DNA of 64,000 bases from Streptomyces barringtoniae (GTDB taxonomy: Bacteria > Actinomycetota > Actinomycetes > Streptomycetales > Streptomycetaceae). The notes beneath the pieces were generated by a model. That model had not been told where the DNA came from. It made no database searches and saw only the letters and a program-made list of their open reading frames with translations. The DNA lies in the NCBI RefSeq assembly GCF_020819595.1, contig NZ_JAJHNP010000004.1:62001-126000 (forward strand), in the 5' to 3' direction. Position numbers and translations under genes: made by a program. Positions 40,390 to 49,533 of the stretch are shown piece after piece. Position 1 is the stretch's first letter, and every line of letters starts with the position of its first letter.

Positions 40390-41775
40390 ATGCTGACCAT
40401 CCTCGGCTTCGCCATGATCGCGACCTTCCTGGTCCTGATCATGTTGAAGAAGATGTCGCCGATCGCGGCGCTCGTGCTCATACCCGCGCTGTTCTGCGTT
40501 TTCGTGGGCAAGGGCGCCGAGCTCGGCGACTACGTCATCGACGGCGTCACCGGCCTCGCCCCCACCGCGGCGATGCTCATGTTCGCGATCGTCTACTTCG
40601 GTGTGATGATCGACGTCGGCCTCTTCGACCCGATCGTGCGAGGCATCCTCAGGTTCTGCAAGGCCGACCCGCTGCGCATCGTCGTCGGCACGGCGGTGCT
40701 CGCCGCGATCGTCTCCCTCGACGGCGACGGCTCCACCACCTTCATGATCACCGTCTCGGCGATGTACCCGCTGTACAAGCGCCTGAAGATGTCCCTGGTC
40801 GTGATGACCGGCGTGGCCGCCATGGCCAACGGAGTGATGAACACGCTGCCGTGGGGCGGCCCGACCGCCCGGGCCGCCACCGCGCTGAAGGTCGACGCGA
40901 GCGACATCTTCGTGCCGATGATCCCGGCCCTCGCCGTGGGCCTGCTGTTCGTCCTCGTCCTCGCCTACGTCCTCGGCCGCCGCGAGCGCAAGCGGCTCGG
41001 GGTGCTCACGCTGGACGCGGTGCTGGTGGAGGAGAAGGAGACCGTCCTGGTGGGCGCCGGCTCCGGAAAGTCCCCGGCGAACAGCGGAACTTCGGGCCCC
41101 GGTCTGCCCGAGGGCCCGGACGGCGACGACGGCTTCCAGGGCCTCGACCCGCACCGCGAGACCCTGCGCCCCGGGCTGTACTGGTTCAACGGGCTGCTCA
41201 CGGTCGCCCTGCTCACCGCCATGATCATGGAGTGGCTGCCGATCCCGGTGCTGTTCCTCATCGGCGCGGCGCTCGCCCTGACCGTCAACTTCCCGCACAT
41301 GCCCGACCAGAAGGCCCGGATCGGCGCCCACGCCGAGAACGTCCTGAACGTCTCCGGCATGGTCTTCGCCGCCGCCGTCTTCACCGGCGTCCTCCAGGGC
41401 ACCGGCATGGTCGACCACATGGCCAAGTGGCTGGTCGGCAACGTCCCCGCCGGCATGGGCCCGCACATGGCCCTGGTCACCGGCGTGCTGAGCATCCCGC
41501 TCACCTACTTCATGTCCAACGACGGCTTCTACTTCGGCGTCCTTCCGGTGCTCGCCGAGGCGGGCCACGCGCACGGCGTCTCCTCCCTGGAGATAGCCCG
41601 CGCCTCGATCATCGGCCAGCCGCTGCACATGTCCAGCCCGCTCGTCCCCGCCGTCTACGTCCTGGTCGGCACGGCCAAGGTCGAGTTCGGCGACCACACC
41701 CGGTTCGTGGTCAAGTGGGCCGCCCTGACATCCCTGGTGGTGCTCGGGGCAGGAATCCTCTTCGGCATCATCTGA
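40390..41775 (+). CDS. CitMHS-family citrate/metal-citrate transporter
   Basis: 461 aa with about 12 membrane helices. The family signature is in the SLDGDGSTTFMITVSAMYPL stretch (about 115-135) and in YFMSNDGFYFGVLPVLAE (about 375-392). A charged central loop (about 200-260) separates the halves. CitMHS proteins import citrate as a complex with a divalent metal (Mg, Ca, Fe by paralogue) with protons. ATG at 40390. The exact inverted repeat upstream suggests tight control. A 30-bp gap separates it from an MFS gene. Confidence 0.93.
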   Translation: MLTILGFAMIATFLVLIMLKKMSPIAALVLIPALFCVFVGKGAELGDYVIDGVTGLAPTAAMLMFAIVYFGVMIDVGLFDPIVRGILRFCKADPLRIVVGTAVLAAIVSLDGDGSTTFMITVSAMYPLYKRLKMSLVVMTGVAAMANGVMNTLPWGGPTARAATALKVDASDIFVPMIPALAVGLLFVLVLAYVLGRRERKRLGVLTLDAVLVEEKETVLVGAGSGKSPANSGTSGPGLPEGPDGDDGFQGLDPHRETLRPGLYWFNGLLTVALLTAMIMEWLPIPVLFLIGAALALTVNFPHMPDQKARIGAHAENVLNVSGMVFAAAVFTGVLQGTGMVDHMAKWLVGNVPAGMGPHMALVTGVLSIPLTYFMSNDGFYFGVLPVLAEAGHAHGVSSLEIARASIIGQPLHMSSPLVPAVYVLVGTAKVEFGDHTRFVVKWAALTSLVVLGAGILFGII

Positions 41776-41806
41776 TCCATCGACTCGATCGACGGAGGTC
41801 GTCATC

Positions 41807-43042
41807 ATGGCGCCCGGTGGGAACCGCGGCTGGCTGTTCCGCCTCGTCCTCGCCTTCGGCTTCGCGCAGGGGGCGGTGTCGATGGCCCGGCCCGCCGTCT
41901 CCTACCGGGCCCTGGCGCTCGGCGCCGACGAGCGGGCGGTCGGCGTCATCGCCGGCGTCTACGCCCTGCTCCCGCTCTTCGCCGCCGTACCGCTCGGCCG
42001 GCGCACCGACCACGGCCGCTGCGCACCGCTGCTCCCGGCGGGCGTGGTCCTGATCACCGGCGGCTGCGCGCTGAGCGGACTGTCCGGGTCCCTGTGGACG
42101 ATGGCCCTGTGGAGCGGGGTGATGGGCCTCGGCCACCTCTGCTTCGTCATCGGCGCCCAGTCGCTGGTCGCCCGCCAGTCCGCGCCGCACGAACAGGACC
42201 GCAACTTCGGGCACTTCACCATCGGCGCCTCCCTCGGCCAGCTCATCGGCCCGCTCGCCGCCGGCGCCCTGATCGGCGGCCCCGACATGGCCCGCAGCAG
42301 CGCGCTCGCGCTCGTGGTGGCGGGCGCCGGCGCGGCGGTCGCCTGCACCTCGCTGTGGCGCATCGAGGACCGTACGGCCGTCAACTCCCGTCCGGCGCAA
42401 GGGGAGCGGGTGCCGGTCGGCCGTATCCTGCGCGCCCGTGGCGTGCCGGCGGGCATGCTCGTCAGCCTGTCCGTCCTGTCCGCGACCGACATCCTCACCG
42501 CCTACCTGCCGGTGGTCGGCGAGCACCGGGGCATCGCCCCCTCGGCGGTAGGCGTCCTGCTCAGCCTCCGCGCCGGTGCCACCATCGCCTGCCGCCTGGT
42601 CCTGACCCCGCTGCTCCGGCTGCTCGGCCGCCCCGCACTGCTGACCCTGACCTGCCTCCTGGCGGCGCTCCTGTGCGCGGGAGTCGCCCTGCCGGTGCCG
42701 GTGTGGGCACTGGCCGTGATGCTCACGCTCCTGGGCTTCTGCCTGGGAGTCGGCCAGCCGCTGTCGATGACGACGGTGGTGCAGGCGGCGCCCGAGGCGG
42801 CCCGCTCCACGGCGCTCGCGCTGCGGCTGACCGGCAACCGGCTGGGCCAGGTCGTGGCCCCGGCCGCCGCCGGCCTGGTCGCGGGCCTGGCCGGGGTGGC
42901 GGCGCCGTTCGTGATGCTGGGGGCGTTGCTGCTGCTGTCGTCGGCGGTGGCGCGGCGGTCGCCGGAGCGGCCCGAGGGGCGGGCGGACACCCCGCGGCAG
43001 GGGCGGGCGGGCTCCGGACTGCGCCACACGAGCGAACTCTGA
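41807..43042 (+). CDS. MFS transporter
   Basis: 411 aa, twelve-helix major facilitator. RLVLAFGFAQGAVSMARPAVSYRALALGADERAVGVIAG is helix 1-2 (given as orientation), GRRTDHGRCAPLL is the loop-2-3 motif A, and GFCLGVGQPLSMTTVVQAAPE in the second half is an MFS_1 feature. Substrate unknown; efflux of a metabolite or drug is likely. SD GGAGG seven bases before the ATG. It follows the CitMHS gene by 31 bp on the same strand and may be co-transcribed. The C-terminus is hydrophilic. Confidence 0.9.
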   Translation: MAPGGNRGWLFRLVLAFGFAQGAVSMARPAVSYRALALGADERAVGVIAGVYALLPLFAAVPLGRRTDHGRCAPLLPAGVVLITGGCALSGLSGSLWTMALWSGVMGLGHLCFVIGAQSLVARQSAPHEQDRNFGHFTIGASLGQLIGPLAAGALIGGPDMARSSALALVVAGAGAAVACTSLWRIEDRTAVNSRPAQGERVPVGRILRARGVPAGMLVSLSVLSATDILTAYLPVVGEHRGIAPSAVGVLLSLRAGATIACRLVLTPLLRLLGRPALLTLTCLLAALLCAGVALPVPVWALAVMLTLLGFCLGVGQPLSMTTVVQAAPEAARSTALALRLTGNRLGQVVAPAAAGLVAGLAGVAAPFVMLGALLLLSSAVARRSPERPEGRADTPRQGRAGSGLRHTSEL

Positions 43043-43103
43043 CGGCGCACCGGGTGTCGGTTCGTCAGTAGAGGTGGACATCAAGCACAGTCCAGTCGAA
43101 AGA

Positions 43104-43123
43104 ACGATTTGTATGAAAATCGT
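43104..43123. promoter_or_regulatory. Palindrome upstream of the His/Asp-rich surface protein gene
   Basis: ACGATTT-GTATGA-AAATCGT, a perfect 7-6-7 inverted repeat, in an A/T-rich stretch that could include the promoter. It ends 19 bases before the ATG with an SD between. Binder unknown. Confidence 0.5.
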
Positions 43124-43142
43124 CTGACTCGGAGGAATGTGC

Positions 43143-43832
43143 ATGCCCACCACAACCTCACCACGTGCCTTCCGCTCCCGTGCGGGCGCCACTGTCGTCC
43201 TCACCGCCCTCGCCGCGGCGGGTGCGTCGTGGGTGGTGGCGCCGACCGCTGCGGCCCAAGGGGAAAACGGCGACATCAGGGTGCACAGCGTGGGCGTTCC
43301 CTACGGTGTGTCGAGGGACGAGCCGACCGTCTGCAGGTTCTACCTCGATGCCGTCAACTTCGACATCCTGCCCAACATCCCCTACATCATCCAGGCGCAG
43401 CCCCCACTGCCCAGCGCCGCCACCGTCACCGGTGTCATCCAGCTCGCCGGCGGCGCCGGACACACCGACGCGATCGGCCTGACCGACGGCCAGTACAAGC
43501 TCACCTGGGTCGCCGCGGGTGCCGTCAAGGAGAAGCTCTTCCGCGTCAACTGCCATGAACGGCACGACGAGGGGCACGACGAGGGGCACGGTCCGAACGG
43601 TCAGATCGAGGACCACCGCGACCACGACCACAGGGACCAGGACGGCCCGGGCTGGGGCAGGAGGGACGACAACGATCCGCCGAGGGGCGGTGTGCACGCG
43701 GGCGGTGGTGGACTCATCGACACGGCCGCCGCGTACTCGCCCGTTGCCGCCGCGGGTGCCGTGGGCCTGATCGCGGTCGGCGGTGGCGTGTACGTCCGCC
43801 GGAACCGCCGCCGGCCTCATGGCGCCGCGTAG
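43143..43832 (+). CDS. Secreted His/Asp-rich surface protein with C-terminal membrane anchor
   Basis: 229 aa. ATG at 43143 has GGAGG seven bases upstream; the ATG at 43137 is too close to the SD. The signal peptide ends about AAAQG (residue 40). A compact beta domain with two Cys residues (TVCRFYLDAVNF ... FRVNCHER) covers about 45-140. A His/Asp/Gly/Glu-rich stretch follows (HDEGHDEGHGPNGQIEDHRD onward, about 140-180). The end is a Gly hinge, one helix (YSPVAAAGAVGLIAVGGGVYV) and RRNRRR. There is no LAXTG-type motif, only LIDTAAA before the helix. It overlaps the sortase gene by 14 bases, so the sortase may act on it. The acidic His stretch may bind metals. Confidence 0.82.
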   Translation: MPTTTSPRAFRSRAGATVVLTALAAAGASWVVAPTAAAQGENGDIRVHSVGVPYGVSRDEPTVCRFYLDAVNFDILPNIPYIIQAQPPLPSAATVTGVIQLAGGAGHTDAIGLTDGQYKLTWVAAGAVKEKLFRVNCHERHDEGHDEGHGPNGQIEDHRDHDHRDQDGPGWGRRDDNDPPRGGVHAGGGGLIDTAAAYSPVAAAGAVGLIAVGGGVYVRRNRRRPHGAA

Positions 43833-44505
43833 ACGCAAGAGGAGGCCCTGGTACCGGACCCGCGCCTACCGCCTCACCAGGACGGCCCTGCTGGTGACCG
43901 TCCTGGTGACGGTCGGCAGCAGGTGCGGGGGCGGCCACGCCGGGACCGGCCGGCCGGGCGACCCGGACGCGGTGGCGGCCGCCGGCGGACCGGGCGGCAG
44001 CGGGGAGCGATCCTGCGAGCCCCCCGCCGGACCCCCGCCCGGCCCGCTGCCCCGGTCCCGGCCGACGTCCTTCCGCGTCCCCTCCCTGGGCATCGACGCA
44101 CCGATCACGGCCATCGGGCTCGACAGGGAACGACAGCTGGAGGCTCCGCCCGTGGACGAGCCCAAGCTGGTCGGCTGGTACGAGGGCGGCCCCACGCCGG
44201 GCGAGTCCGGCACCGCGATCGCCGTCGGCCACCGGGACACCAGGACCGGCCCCGCCGTCTTCGCCGCGCTCGCCCAGGTCAAGCCCTGCAGGCTCATCGA
44301 GGTGCGGCGCGCCGACGGCCGTACCGCCGTCTACGCCGTCGACAGGATGAAGGTCTACGACAAGGCCGGCTTCCCGGACAAGGAGGTCTACGCCCAGACC
44401 GGCCGACCGGAGCTCCGCGTGCTGACCTGCGGCGGCTTCTACACCCGGCGCTCGGGCTACACGAGCAACGCGGTGGTCTTCGCACACCTGATCGCGACCA
44501 AGTGA
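43819..44505 (+). CDS. Class E/F-type sortase
   Basis: 228 aa. A basic start and one membrane helix (about 18-34) lead into an exposed low-complexity stretch (40-80) and the sortase barrel (about 84-228). Catalytic His138 (AVGHRD), Cys204 (LTCGG) and Arg210/211 (YTRRSGY) are all present. The spacing matches the short actinobacterial class F sortases. Extra Cys (36, 66, 157) could form disulfides. ATG at 43819 lies inside the upstream surface-protein gene (14-base overlap), tying their expression. Known class E enzymes cut LAXTG; the preferred motif here cannot be read, but the LAETG-bearing LPMO in this window is another possible client. Confidence 0.9.
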   Translation: MAPRRRKRRPWYRTRAYRLTRTALLVTVLVTVGSRCGGGHAGTGRPGDPDAVAAAGGPGGSGERSCEPPAGPPPGPLPRSRPTSFRVPSLGIDAPITAIGLDRERQLEAPPVDEPKLVGWYEGGPTPGESGTAIAVGHRDTRTGPAVFAALAQVKPCRLIEVRRADGRTAVYAVDRMKVYDKAGFPDKEVYAQTGRPELRVLTCGGFYTRRSGYTSNAVVFAHLIATK

Positions 44506-44641
44506 CGGGACGGGCCGCGCGATGTCTTCCCCCGGCCCGCCACATTCCGTTAACTTCCGTGACTCACAGGCCCCGTTCGACCCGCGGGGTCTTCGGACCA
44601 CGGAGCAGCGGCGCTCCGGACAGCCCCCGAGGGCGGCACGC

Positions 44642-45982
44642 ATGACACGCGCCATCGCACTGCACGACGTGAGCAAGTCCTACGCACGCGGCCAGCGCGT
44701 GGTCGACGGCCTCTCGCTGGACATCGCGCCCGGCGAGTTCCTGGTCCTGCTCGGCCCGTCCGGCTGCGGCAAGTCCACCGTGCTGCGGATGATCGCCGGC
44801 CTGGAGGACATCGACGCGGGCGAGCTGCTGCTCGACGGGGAGTTCGCCAACCACTGGCAGCCCTCCGAGCGGGGCATGGCCATGGTCTTCCAGAACTTCG
44901 CCCTCTATCCGAACATGACCGGACGCGACAACATCGGCTTCCCGCTGCGCATCGAGGACCCCGGCGCCGACCCCGCCCCCCGCGTCTTTGCCACCGCCCG
45001 CATGCTGGGCATCGAGGACCTGCTCGACCGCTTCCCCAGCCAGCTCTCCGGCGGCGAGCGGCAGCGCGTCGCCATGGGCCGGGCCATCGCCCGCCACCCC
45101 TCCGCCTTCCTGATGGACGAGCCGCTGTCCAACCTCGACGCCAAGCTCCGCAACCACCTGCGCGCCGAAATATCCCAGCTCACCCGCGAGTTGGGGGTGA
45201 CCACGGTGTACGTCACCCACGACCAGGCCGAGGCGATGTCCCTCGGCGACCGGGTCGCCGTGCTGCGCGGGGGAGTGCTCCAGCAGGTCGGCACCCCGCG
45301 CCAGGTCTACGCACTGCCCCGCAACGTCTTCACCGCAGCCTTCATCGGCACCCCGCGCATCAACCTGCTGCGCGGCCTGGTGCGCGCCCCGCTGGACGGC
45401 GCCATGACGATCAGCCTGGGCAAGCAGGCCCTCCGGCTGCCCGAACCGCTGTCCCTGGACCACCAGTTGCTGCGCGTGCAGCAGGGCCGCGAGGTCATCG
45501 TGGGACTGCGCTCGGAGGCGGTGCGCATCGCCAGGCACAGCTCCGCCCGGCCGGGGGAGGTGGCGATCACCGGACTGGTGGAGCATGTGGAGTTCCAGGG
45601 GCACGAGATCCTCGTCCACTTCAACACCGGCTCCCGCCCCGCCGTCGTACCCGAACTGGAGGCCCCGCGCCCCGCCGCCCGGCCGGCGCGACGGCGGCGC
45701 AGGGAAGGTGCGACCGTGCTGGACCGGCTGCGGGAACGGGCGGGGTCGCGGCGCGCCGGGCCGGTGGTGGTGCTCGAACACCCCGGGGACACCGGGCCCG
45801 AGCCCGCGCCGCCGGAGGGCCGGCTCCCCGGCGACCTGGTGGTGCGCACCACCCCGGACCTCCGGCTGCAGCACGGCATGCAGGTCCCGCTCCTCGTCGA
45901 CCTCGCCCATCTCTTCGTCTTCGACCAGCAGGGCGACCGCATCTGCCCGTCCCCCGACCGGCTGCCCGACCTGGACGAGTGA
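44642..45982 (+). CDS. Sugar-type ABC transporter ATP-binding protein (MsiK/UgpC-like), orphan
   Basis: 446 aa. Walker A GPSGCGKST, Q-loop VFQNFALYPNM, signature LSGGERQRVAMGRA, Walker B FLMDEP, D-loop SNLDAKLR and H-loop VTHDQAEA are intact. The C-terminal regulatory (TOBE/MalK) domain contains VGLRSEAVRI and an unusual Arg/Pro/Ala insertion (about 350-395) that lengthens the protein beyond the usual 360-380 aa. No permease or binding protein is near, so it likely serves several distant importers, as MsiK does. ATG at 44642; no strong SD. Confidence 0.9.
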   Translation: MTRAIALHDVSKSYARGQRVVDGLSLDIAPGEFLVLLGPSGCGKSTVLRMIAGLEDIDAGELLLDGEFANHWQPSERGMAMVFQNFALYPNMTGRDNIGFPLRIEDPGADPAPRVFATARMLGIEDLLDRFPSQLSGGERQRVAMGRAIARHPSAFLMDEPLSNLDAKLRNHLRAEISQLTRELGVTTVYVTHDQAEAMSLGDRVAVLRGGVLQQVGTPRQVYALPRNVFTAAFIGTPRINLLRGLVRAPLDGAMTISLGKQALRLPEPLSLDHQLLRVQQGREVIVGLRSEAVRIARHSSARPGEVAITGLVEHVEFQGHEILVHFNTGSRPAVVPELEAPRPAARPARRRRREGATVLDRLRERAGSRRAGPVVVLEHPGDTGPEPAPPEGRLPGDLVVRTTPDLRLQHGMQVPLLVDLAHLFVFDQQGDRICPSPDRLPDLDE

Positions 45983-46050
45983 GCTGGACCACCCGCACGA
46001 GTGAGTACCGCCCGCCCCGGCGATGATGTCCTGGTACGTCTGGCGCCAAA

Positions 46051-46069
46051 AAACTAACATCGCTAGTTT
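46051..46069. promoter_or_regulatory. TetR operator before the aldehyde dehydrogenase gene
   Basis: AAACTAACATCGCTAGTTT, a near-palindrome 39-57 bp before the ATG. It matches the reverse complement of the site at 51129-51147 at 15 of 19 positions. Confidence 0.7.
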
Positions 46070-46107
46070 GTGTGCCGGACGACGCAGACCCGCCGGGAGG
46101 AAGCAGC

Positions 46108-47496
46108 ATGAAGGCACACGACGGCCTGTACATCGACGGCGCCTGGCGCCCCGCCGAGAACACGGATGTCATCGAGGTCGTGAACCCGGTCGACGAGCAG
46201 GTCATCGCCAGGGTCCCGGCGGGTGGCGCCCTCGACGTCGACACCGCCGTGCGCGCGGCCCGCGCCGCCCTGCCCGCCTGGGCCGCAACGCCGCCGGCCG
46301 AGCGCGCCGCCCGCCTCACCGCCCTCCGTGACGTCCTCGTGGCCCGCAAGGACGAGATCGCCGAGACGGTCACCGCCGAACTGGGTGCCCCGCTGCAGTT
46401 CTCGCAGGCCGTGCACGCGGCCGTGCCGATCGCCGTCGCCGGCTCCTACGCCGGGCTGGCCGCGACCCACTCCTTCGAGGAGAAGGTCGGCAACTCCACC
46501 GTGCTGCACGAGCCCGTCGGGGTGGTCGGTGCGATCACCCCCTGGAACTACCCCCTGCACCAGATCGTCGCCAAGGTCGGCCCGGCGCTCGCCGCGGGCT
46601 GCACGATCGTCCTCAAACCTGCCGAGGACACCCCGCTCACCGCCCAGCTGTTCGCCGAGGCCGTCCACGAGGCCGGCGTGCCGGCCGGTGTGTTCAACCT
46701 GGTCACCGGCCTCGGCCCGGTCGCCGGTCAGGCGCTCGCCGAGCACCCGGGCGTGGACCTGGTCTCCTTCACCGGCTCCACCGCGGTCGGCAGGCAGATC
46801 GGCGCGGTGGCGGGCGCGGCCGTCAAGAGGGTGGCCCTCGAACTCGGCGGCAAGTCCGCCAACGTCATCCTGCCGAGCGCCGACCTCACCAAGGCGGTGA
46901 ACGTCGGTGTGGCGAACGTGATGTCCAACTCCGGCCAGACCTGCAGCGCCTGGACCCGCATGCTGGTCCACCGCGACCAGTACGACGAGGCGGTCGAGCT
47001 GGCCGCCGCGGCCGCCGCCAGGTACGGCGAGCGCATCGGCCCGGTCGTCAACGCCAAGCAGCAGGCACGGGTGCGCGGTTACATCGAGAAGGGCATCGCC
47101 GAGGGCGCCCGCCTGGTCGCCGGCGGCCCCGAATCCCCTCAGGAGAAGGGCTACTTCGTCAGCCCCACGGTCTTCGCGGACGTGACCCCGGAGATGACGG
47201 TCGCCCAGGAGGAGATCTTCGGCCCGGTCCTGTCGATTCTGAGGTACGACGACGAGGAGGACGCCCTGCGCATCGCCAACGGCACGGTCTACGGCCTCGC
47301 CGGCGCCGTCTGGGCGGGCGACGAGGCCGAGGCGGTGGCCTTCGCCCGGCGCATGGACACCGGCCAGGTGGACATCAACGGCGGCCGGTTCAACCCCCTC
47401 GCCCCCTTCGGCGGCTACAAGCAGTCCGGGGTCGGCCGGGAACTCGGCGCGCACGGACTCACCGAGTACCTCCAGACCAAGTCCCTCCAGTTCTAA
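46108..47496 (+). CDS. Aldehyde dehydrogenase (NAD(P)+)
   Basis: 462 aa. ITPWNYPLHQI, KPAEDTPLTAQLFAE, FTGSTAVGRQI (cofactor loop), LELGGKSANVIL (catalytic Glu) and NSGQTCSAWTRMLV (nucleophile Cys) are all present, as is EEIFGPVLSIL. A general acid-forming aldehyde oxidase; substrate class unclear. ATG at 46108 with GGGAGG. It is followed 15 bp later by an alcohol dehydrogenase, so together they oxidise an alcohol to an acid. The operator upstream ties the pair to the TetR at 50443. Confidence 0.95.
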   Translation: MKAHDGLYIDGAWRPAENTDVIEVVNPVDEQVIARVPAGGALDVDTAVRAARAALPAWAATPPAERAARLTALRDVLVARKDEIAETVTAELGAPLQFSQAVHAAVPIAVAGSYAGLAATHSFEEKVGNSTVLHEPVGVVGAITPWNYPLHQIVAKVGPALAAGCTIVLKPAEDTPLTAQLFAEAVHEAGVPAGVFNLVTGLGPVAGQALAEHPGVDLVSFTGSTAVGRQIGAVAGAAVKRVALELGGKSANVILPSADLTKAVNVGVANVMSNSGQTCSAWTRMLVHRDQYDEAVELAAAAAARYGERIGPVVNAKQQARVRGYIEKGIAEGARLVAGGPESPQEKGYFVSPTVFADVTPEMTVAQEEIFGPVLSILRYDDEEDALRIANGTVYGLAGAVWAGDEAEAVAFARRMDTGQVDINGGRFNPLAPFGGYKQSGVGRELGAHGLTEYLQTKSLQF

Positions 47497-47511
47497 GGAA
47501 GTACCCGAGAC

Positions 47512-48594
47512 ATGGCCGTACGAGCCGCCGTCCTGCCCGCCATCGGCGCACCCCTGGAGATCACCGGCATCGAGCTGCCCGACCCGGGCCCCGGACAGGT
47601 CCGGGTCCGCCTCGCCGCCGCCGGCGTCTGCCACTCCGACCTGTCCCTGTCCAACGGCACCATGCGCGTCCCGGTCCCGGCCGTCCTCGGCCACGAGGGC
47701 GCCGGCACGGTGGTGGCCGTGGGCGAGGGCGTCACCCATGTCGCCGCGGGTGACGCCGTCGTCCTCAACTGGGCCCCGTCCTGCGGGAGTTGCCACGCCT
47801 GCACGCTCGGCGAGGTCTGGCTGTGCGCCAACGCCCTGAACGGCGCCGCCGACGTCCACGCCCGCACCACCGACGGCACCGACCTGCACCCCGGCCTGAA
47901 CGTGGCCGCGTTCGCCGAGGAGACGGTCGTCGCCGCGTCCTGTGTGCTGCCCCTGCCGGAGGGCGTGCCGCTGGTGGACGCCGCCCTCCTCGGCTGCGCC
48001 GTCCTCACCGGCTACGGCGCCGTCCACCACTCGGCGAAGGTCCGCCCGGGCGAGACGGTGGCCGTCTTCGGCGCGGGCGGAGTCGGCCTCGCCACCCTCC
48101 AGTCGGCCCGCATCGCGGGCGCGTCCAGGATCATCGCGGTCGACGTCTCCCCGGCGAAGGAGGAGCTGGCCCGCGCGGCCGGCGCCACCGACTTCGTCCT
48201 CGCCTCCGGGAACACCCCCCGTGAGATCCGCGCCCTCACCGGCAAGCAGGGCGTCGACGTCTCGGTCGAGTGCGTGGGCCGCGCGGTGTCGATCCGCGCC
48301 GCCTGGGACTCCACCCGCCGGGGCGGGCGTACGACGGTCGTCGGCATCGGCGGCAAGGACCAGGAGGTCACCTTCAACGCGCTGGAGATCTTTCACTGGG
48401 GCCGCACCCTGTCGGGCTGTGTCTACGGCAACACCGACCCCGCCCGCGACATCCCGGTGCTCGCCGGCCACGTGCGGGAGGGCCGCCTGGACCTCTCCGC
48501 GCTGGTGACGGAGCGGATCGCCCTGGAGGGCATCCCGGCCGCCTTCGAGAACATGCTTGCGGGCAAGGGCGGCCGGGCGCTGGTGGTGTTCTGA
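47512..48594 (+). CDS. Zinc-dependent alcohol dehydrogenase (MDR family)
   Basis: 360 aa. GVCHSDLSLSNG and GHEGAGTVVAVG give the catalytic zinc ligands, CGSCHACTLGEVWLC the structural zinc, and VFGAGGVGLATLQSARIAGA the NAD-binding site. The second half (GKDQEVTFNALEIFHWGRTLSGCVYG) matches class III/aryl-type alcohol dehydrogenases of Streptomyces. Substrate unknown. ATG at 47512, 15 bp after the aldehyde dehydrogenase stop. Convergent with the EamA gene (3-bp gap). Confidence 0.94.
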   Translation: MAVRAAVLPAIGAPLEITGIELPDPGPGQVRVRLAAAGVCHSDLSLSNGTMRVPVPAVLGHEGAGTVVAVGEGVTHVAAGDAVVLNWAPSCGSCHACTLGEVWLCANALNGAADVHARTTDGTDLHPGLNVAAFAEETVVAASCVLPLPEGVPLVDAALLGCAVLTGYGAVHHSAKVRPGETVAVFGAGGVGLATLQSARIAGASRIIAVDVSPAKEELARAAGATDFVLASGNTPREIRALTGKQGVDVSVECVGRAVSIRAAWDSTRRGGRTTVVGIGGKDQEVTFNALEIFHWGRTLSGCVYGNTDPARDIPVLAGHVREGRLDLSALVTERIALEGIPAAFENMLAGKGGRALVVF

Positions 48595-48597
48595 GGG

Positions 48598-49533
48598 TCA
48601 GGTGACCTTCTCGGGTCGCGGCTCCTCGCCGGCCGCGACCCGGACCGTCCGGCCGCCACGGGCCCGGGACCGCGACACCGCCACGCCCGCGAGACACAGC
48701 ACACCGCCGCCCAGCGTGAGCGCGCCCGGCACCTCGCCGAGCGTCAGCCACGACATCAGCACCACCAGCGCGGGCACCGCGTACGTCGTCACGCCCATCC
48801 GGCTGGCGGTCGTACGGGCCAGGGCGTAGGCCCAGGTCGTGAAGGCGAGGGCGGTCGGGAAGACACCCAGGTAGACCATGTTCAGGGTCGCCGACGCGGG
48901 CGCGTGGGCCACCTCGTGCGCCAGCTGCCCGGCGAACGGCAGACACGCCACGGCCCCGACCAGACACCCGAACGTCGTCACCTGCAGGGCACTGGCGTGC
49001 CCCAGGGCCGGCTTCTGCGCGACGACGCCGGAGGCGTACGCCACGGCGGCGAGCAGGCACAGCACCACGCCGAGCACCGAGTTGCCGCCGCCGCCCGACA
49101 TCGACAGTCCCACGGTCACCGCGCCCGCGAACGACACGGCCATCCCGGCCAGCAGCCGCGGCGGCATCGGATCACCGAGCAGCCGGGCGCCGAGCAGGGC
49201 GATCAGCAGCGGGCCGACGTTCACGACGAGAGCGGCGGTACCGGCGTCCACCCGCTGCTCGCCCCAGTTCAGGACGGCCATGTAGAAGCCGAACCACAGC
49301 AGCCCGGAGAGCAGGATGCCGCGCCAGGCGGCCCTGGGCGGCAGCCCCTCGCGGCGTACGGCCCATATGACCCCCAGCGCGAGGGCCCCCGACGCCAGCC
49401 GCCCGAGGGCCAGCGCACCGGGGGAGTACTCCTGCCCCGCACTCCGGATCGCCACGAAGGCCGACGCCCAGAGCACGACGGTCACGCAGGCGGCGCCGGC
49501 GGGGAGAAGACGTTGACGTGGGTCGGCGTTCAT
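48598..49533 (-). CDS. DMT-family (EamA) transporter
   Basis: 311 aa, ten helices in two EamA repeats (LLPAGAACVTVVLWASAFVAI at 7-27 and VVLCLLAAVAYASGVVAQKP about 145-165). EamA carriers usually export amino acids, nucleotides or drugs. Two adjacent ATGs (49536 and 49533) exist; the second fits the GGGAG spacing better. The C-terminus is Arg-rich (SRSRARGGRTVRV). The ArsR-type regulator upstream on the same strand may control it. Confidence 0.88.
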   Translation of the reverse strand: MNADPRQRLLPAGAACVTVVLWASAFVAIRSAGQEYSPGALALGRLASGALALGVIWAVRREGLPPRAAWRGILLSGLLWFGFYMAVLNWGEQRVDAGTAALVVNVGPLLIALLGARLLGDPMPPRLLAGMAVSFAGAVTVGLSMSGGGGNSVLGVVLCLLAAVAYASGVVAQKPALGHASALQVTTFGCLVGAVACLPFAGQLAHEVAHAPASATLNMVYLGVFPTALAFTTWAYALARTTASRMGVTTYAVPALVVLMSWLTLGEVPGALTLGGGVLCLAGVAVSRSRARGGRTVRVAAGEEPRPEKVT

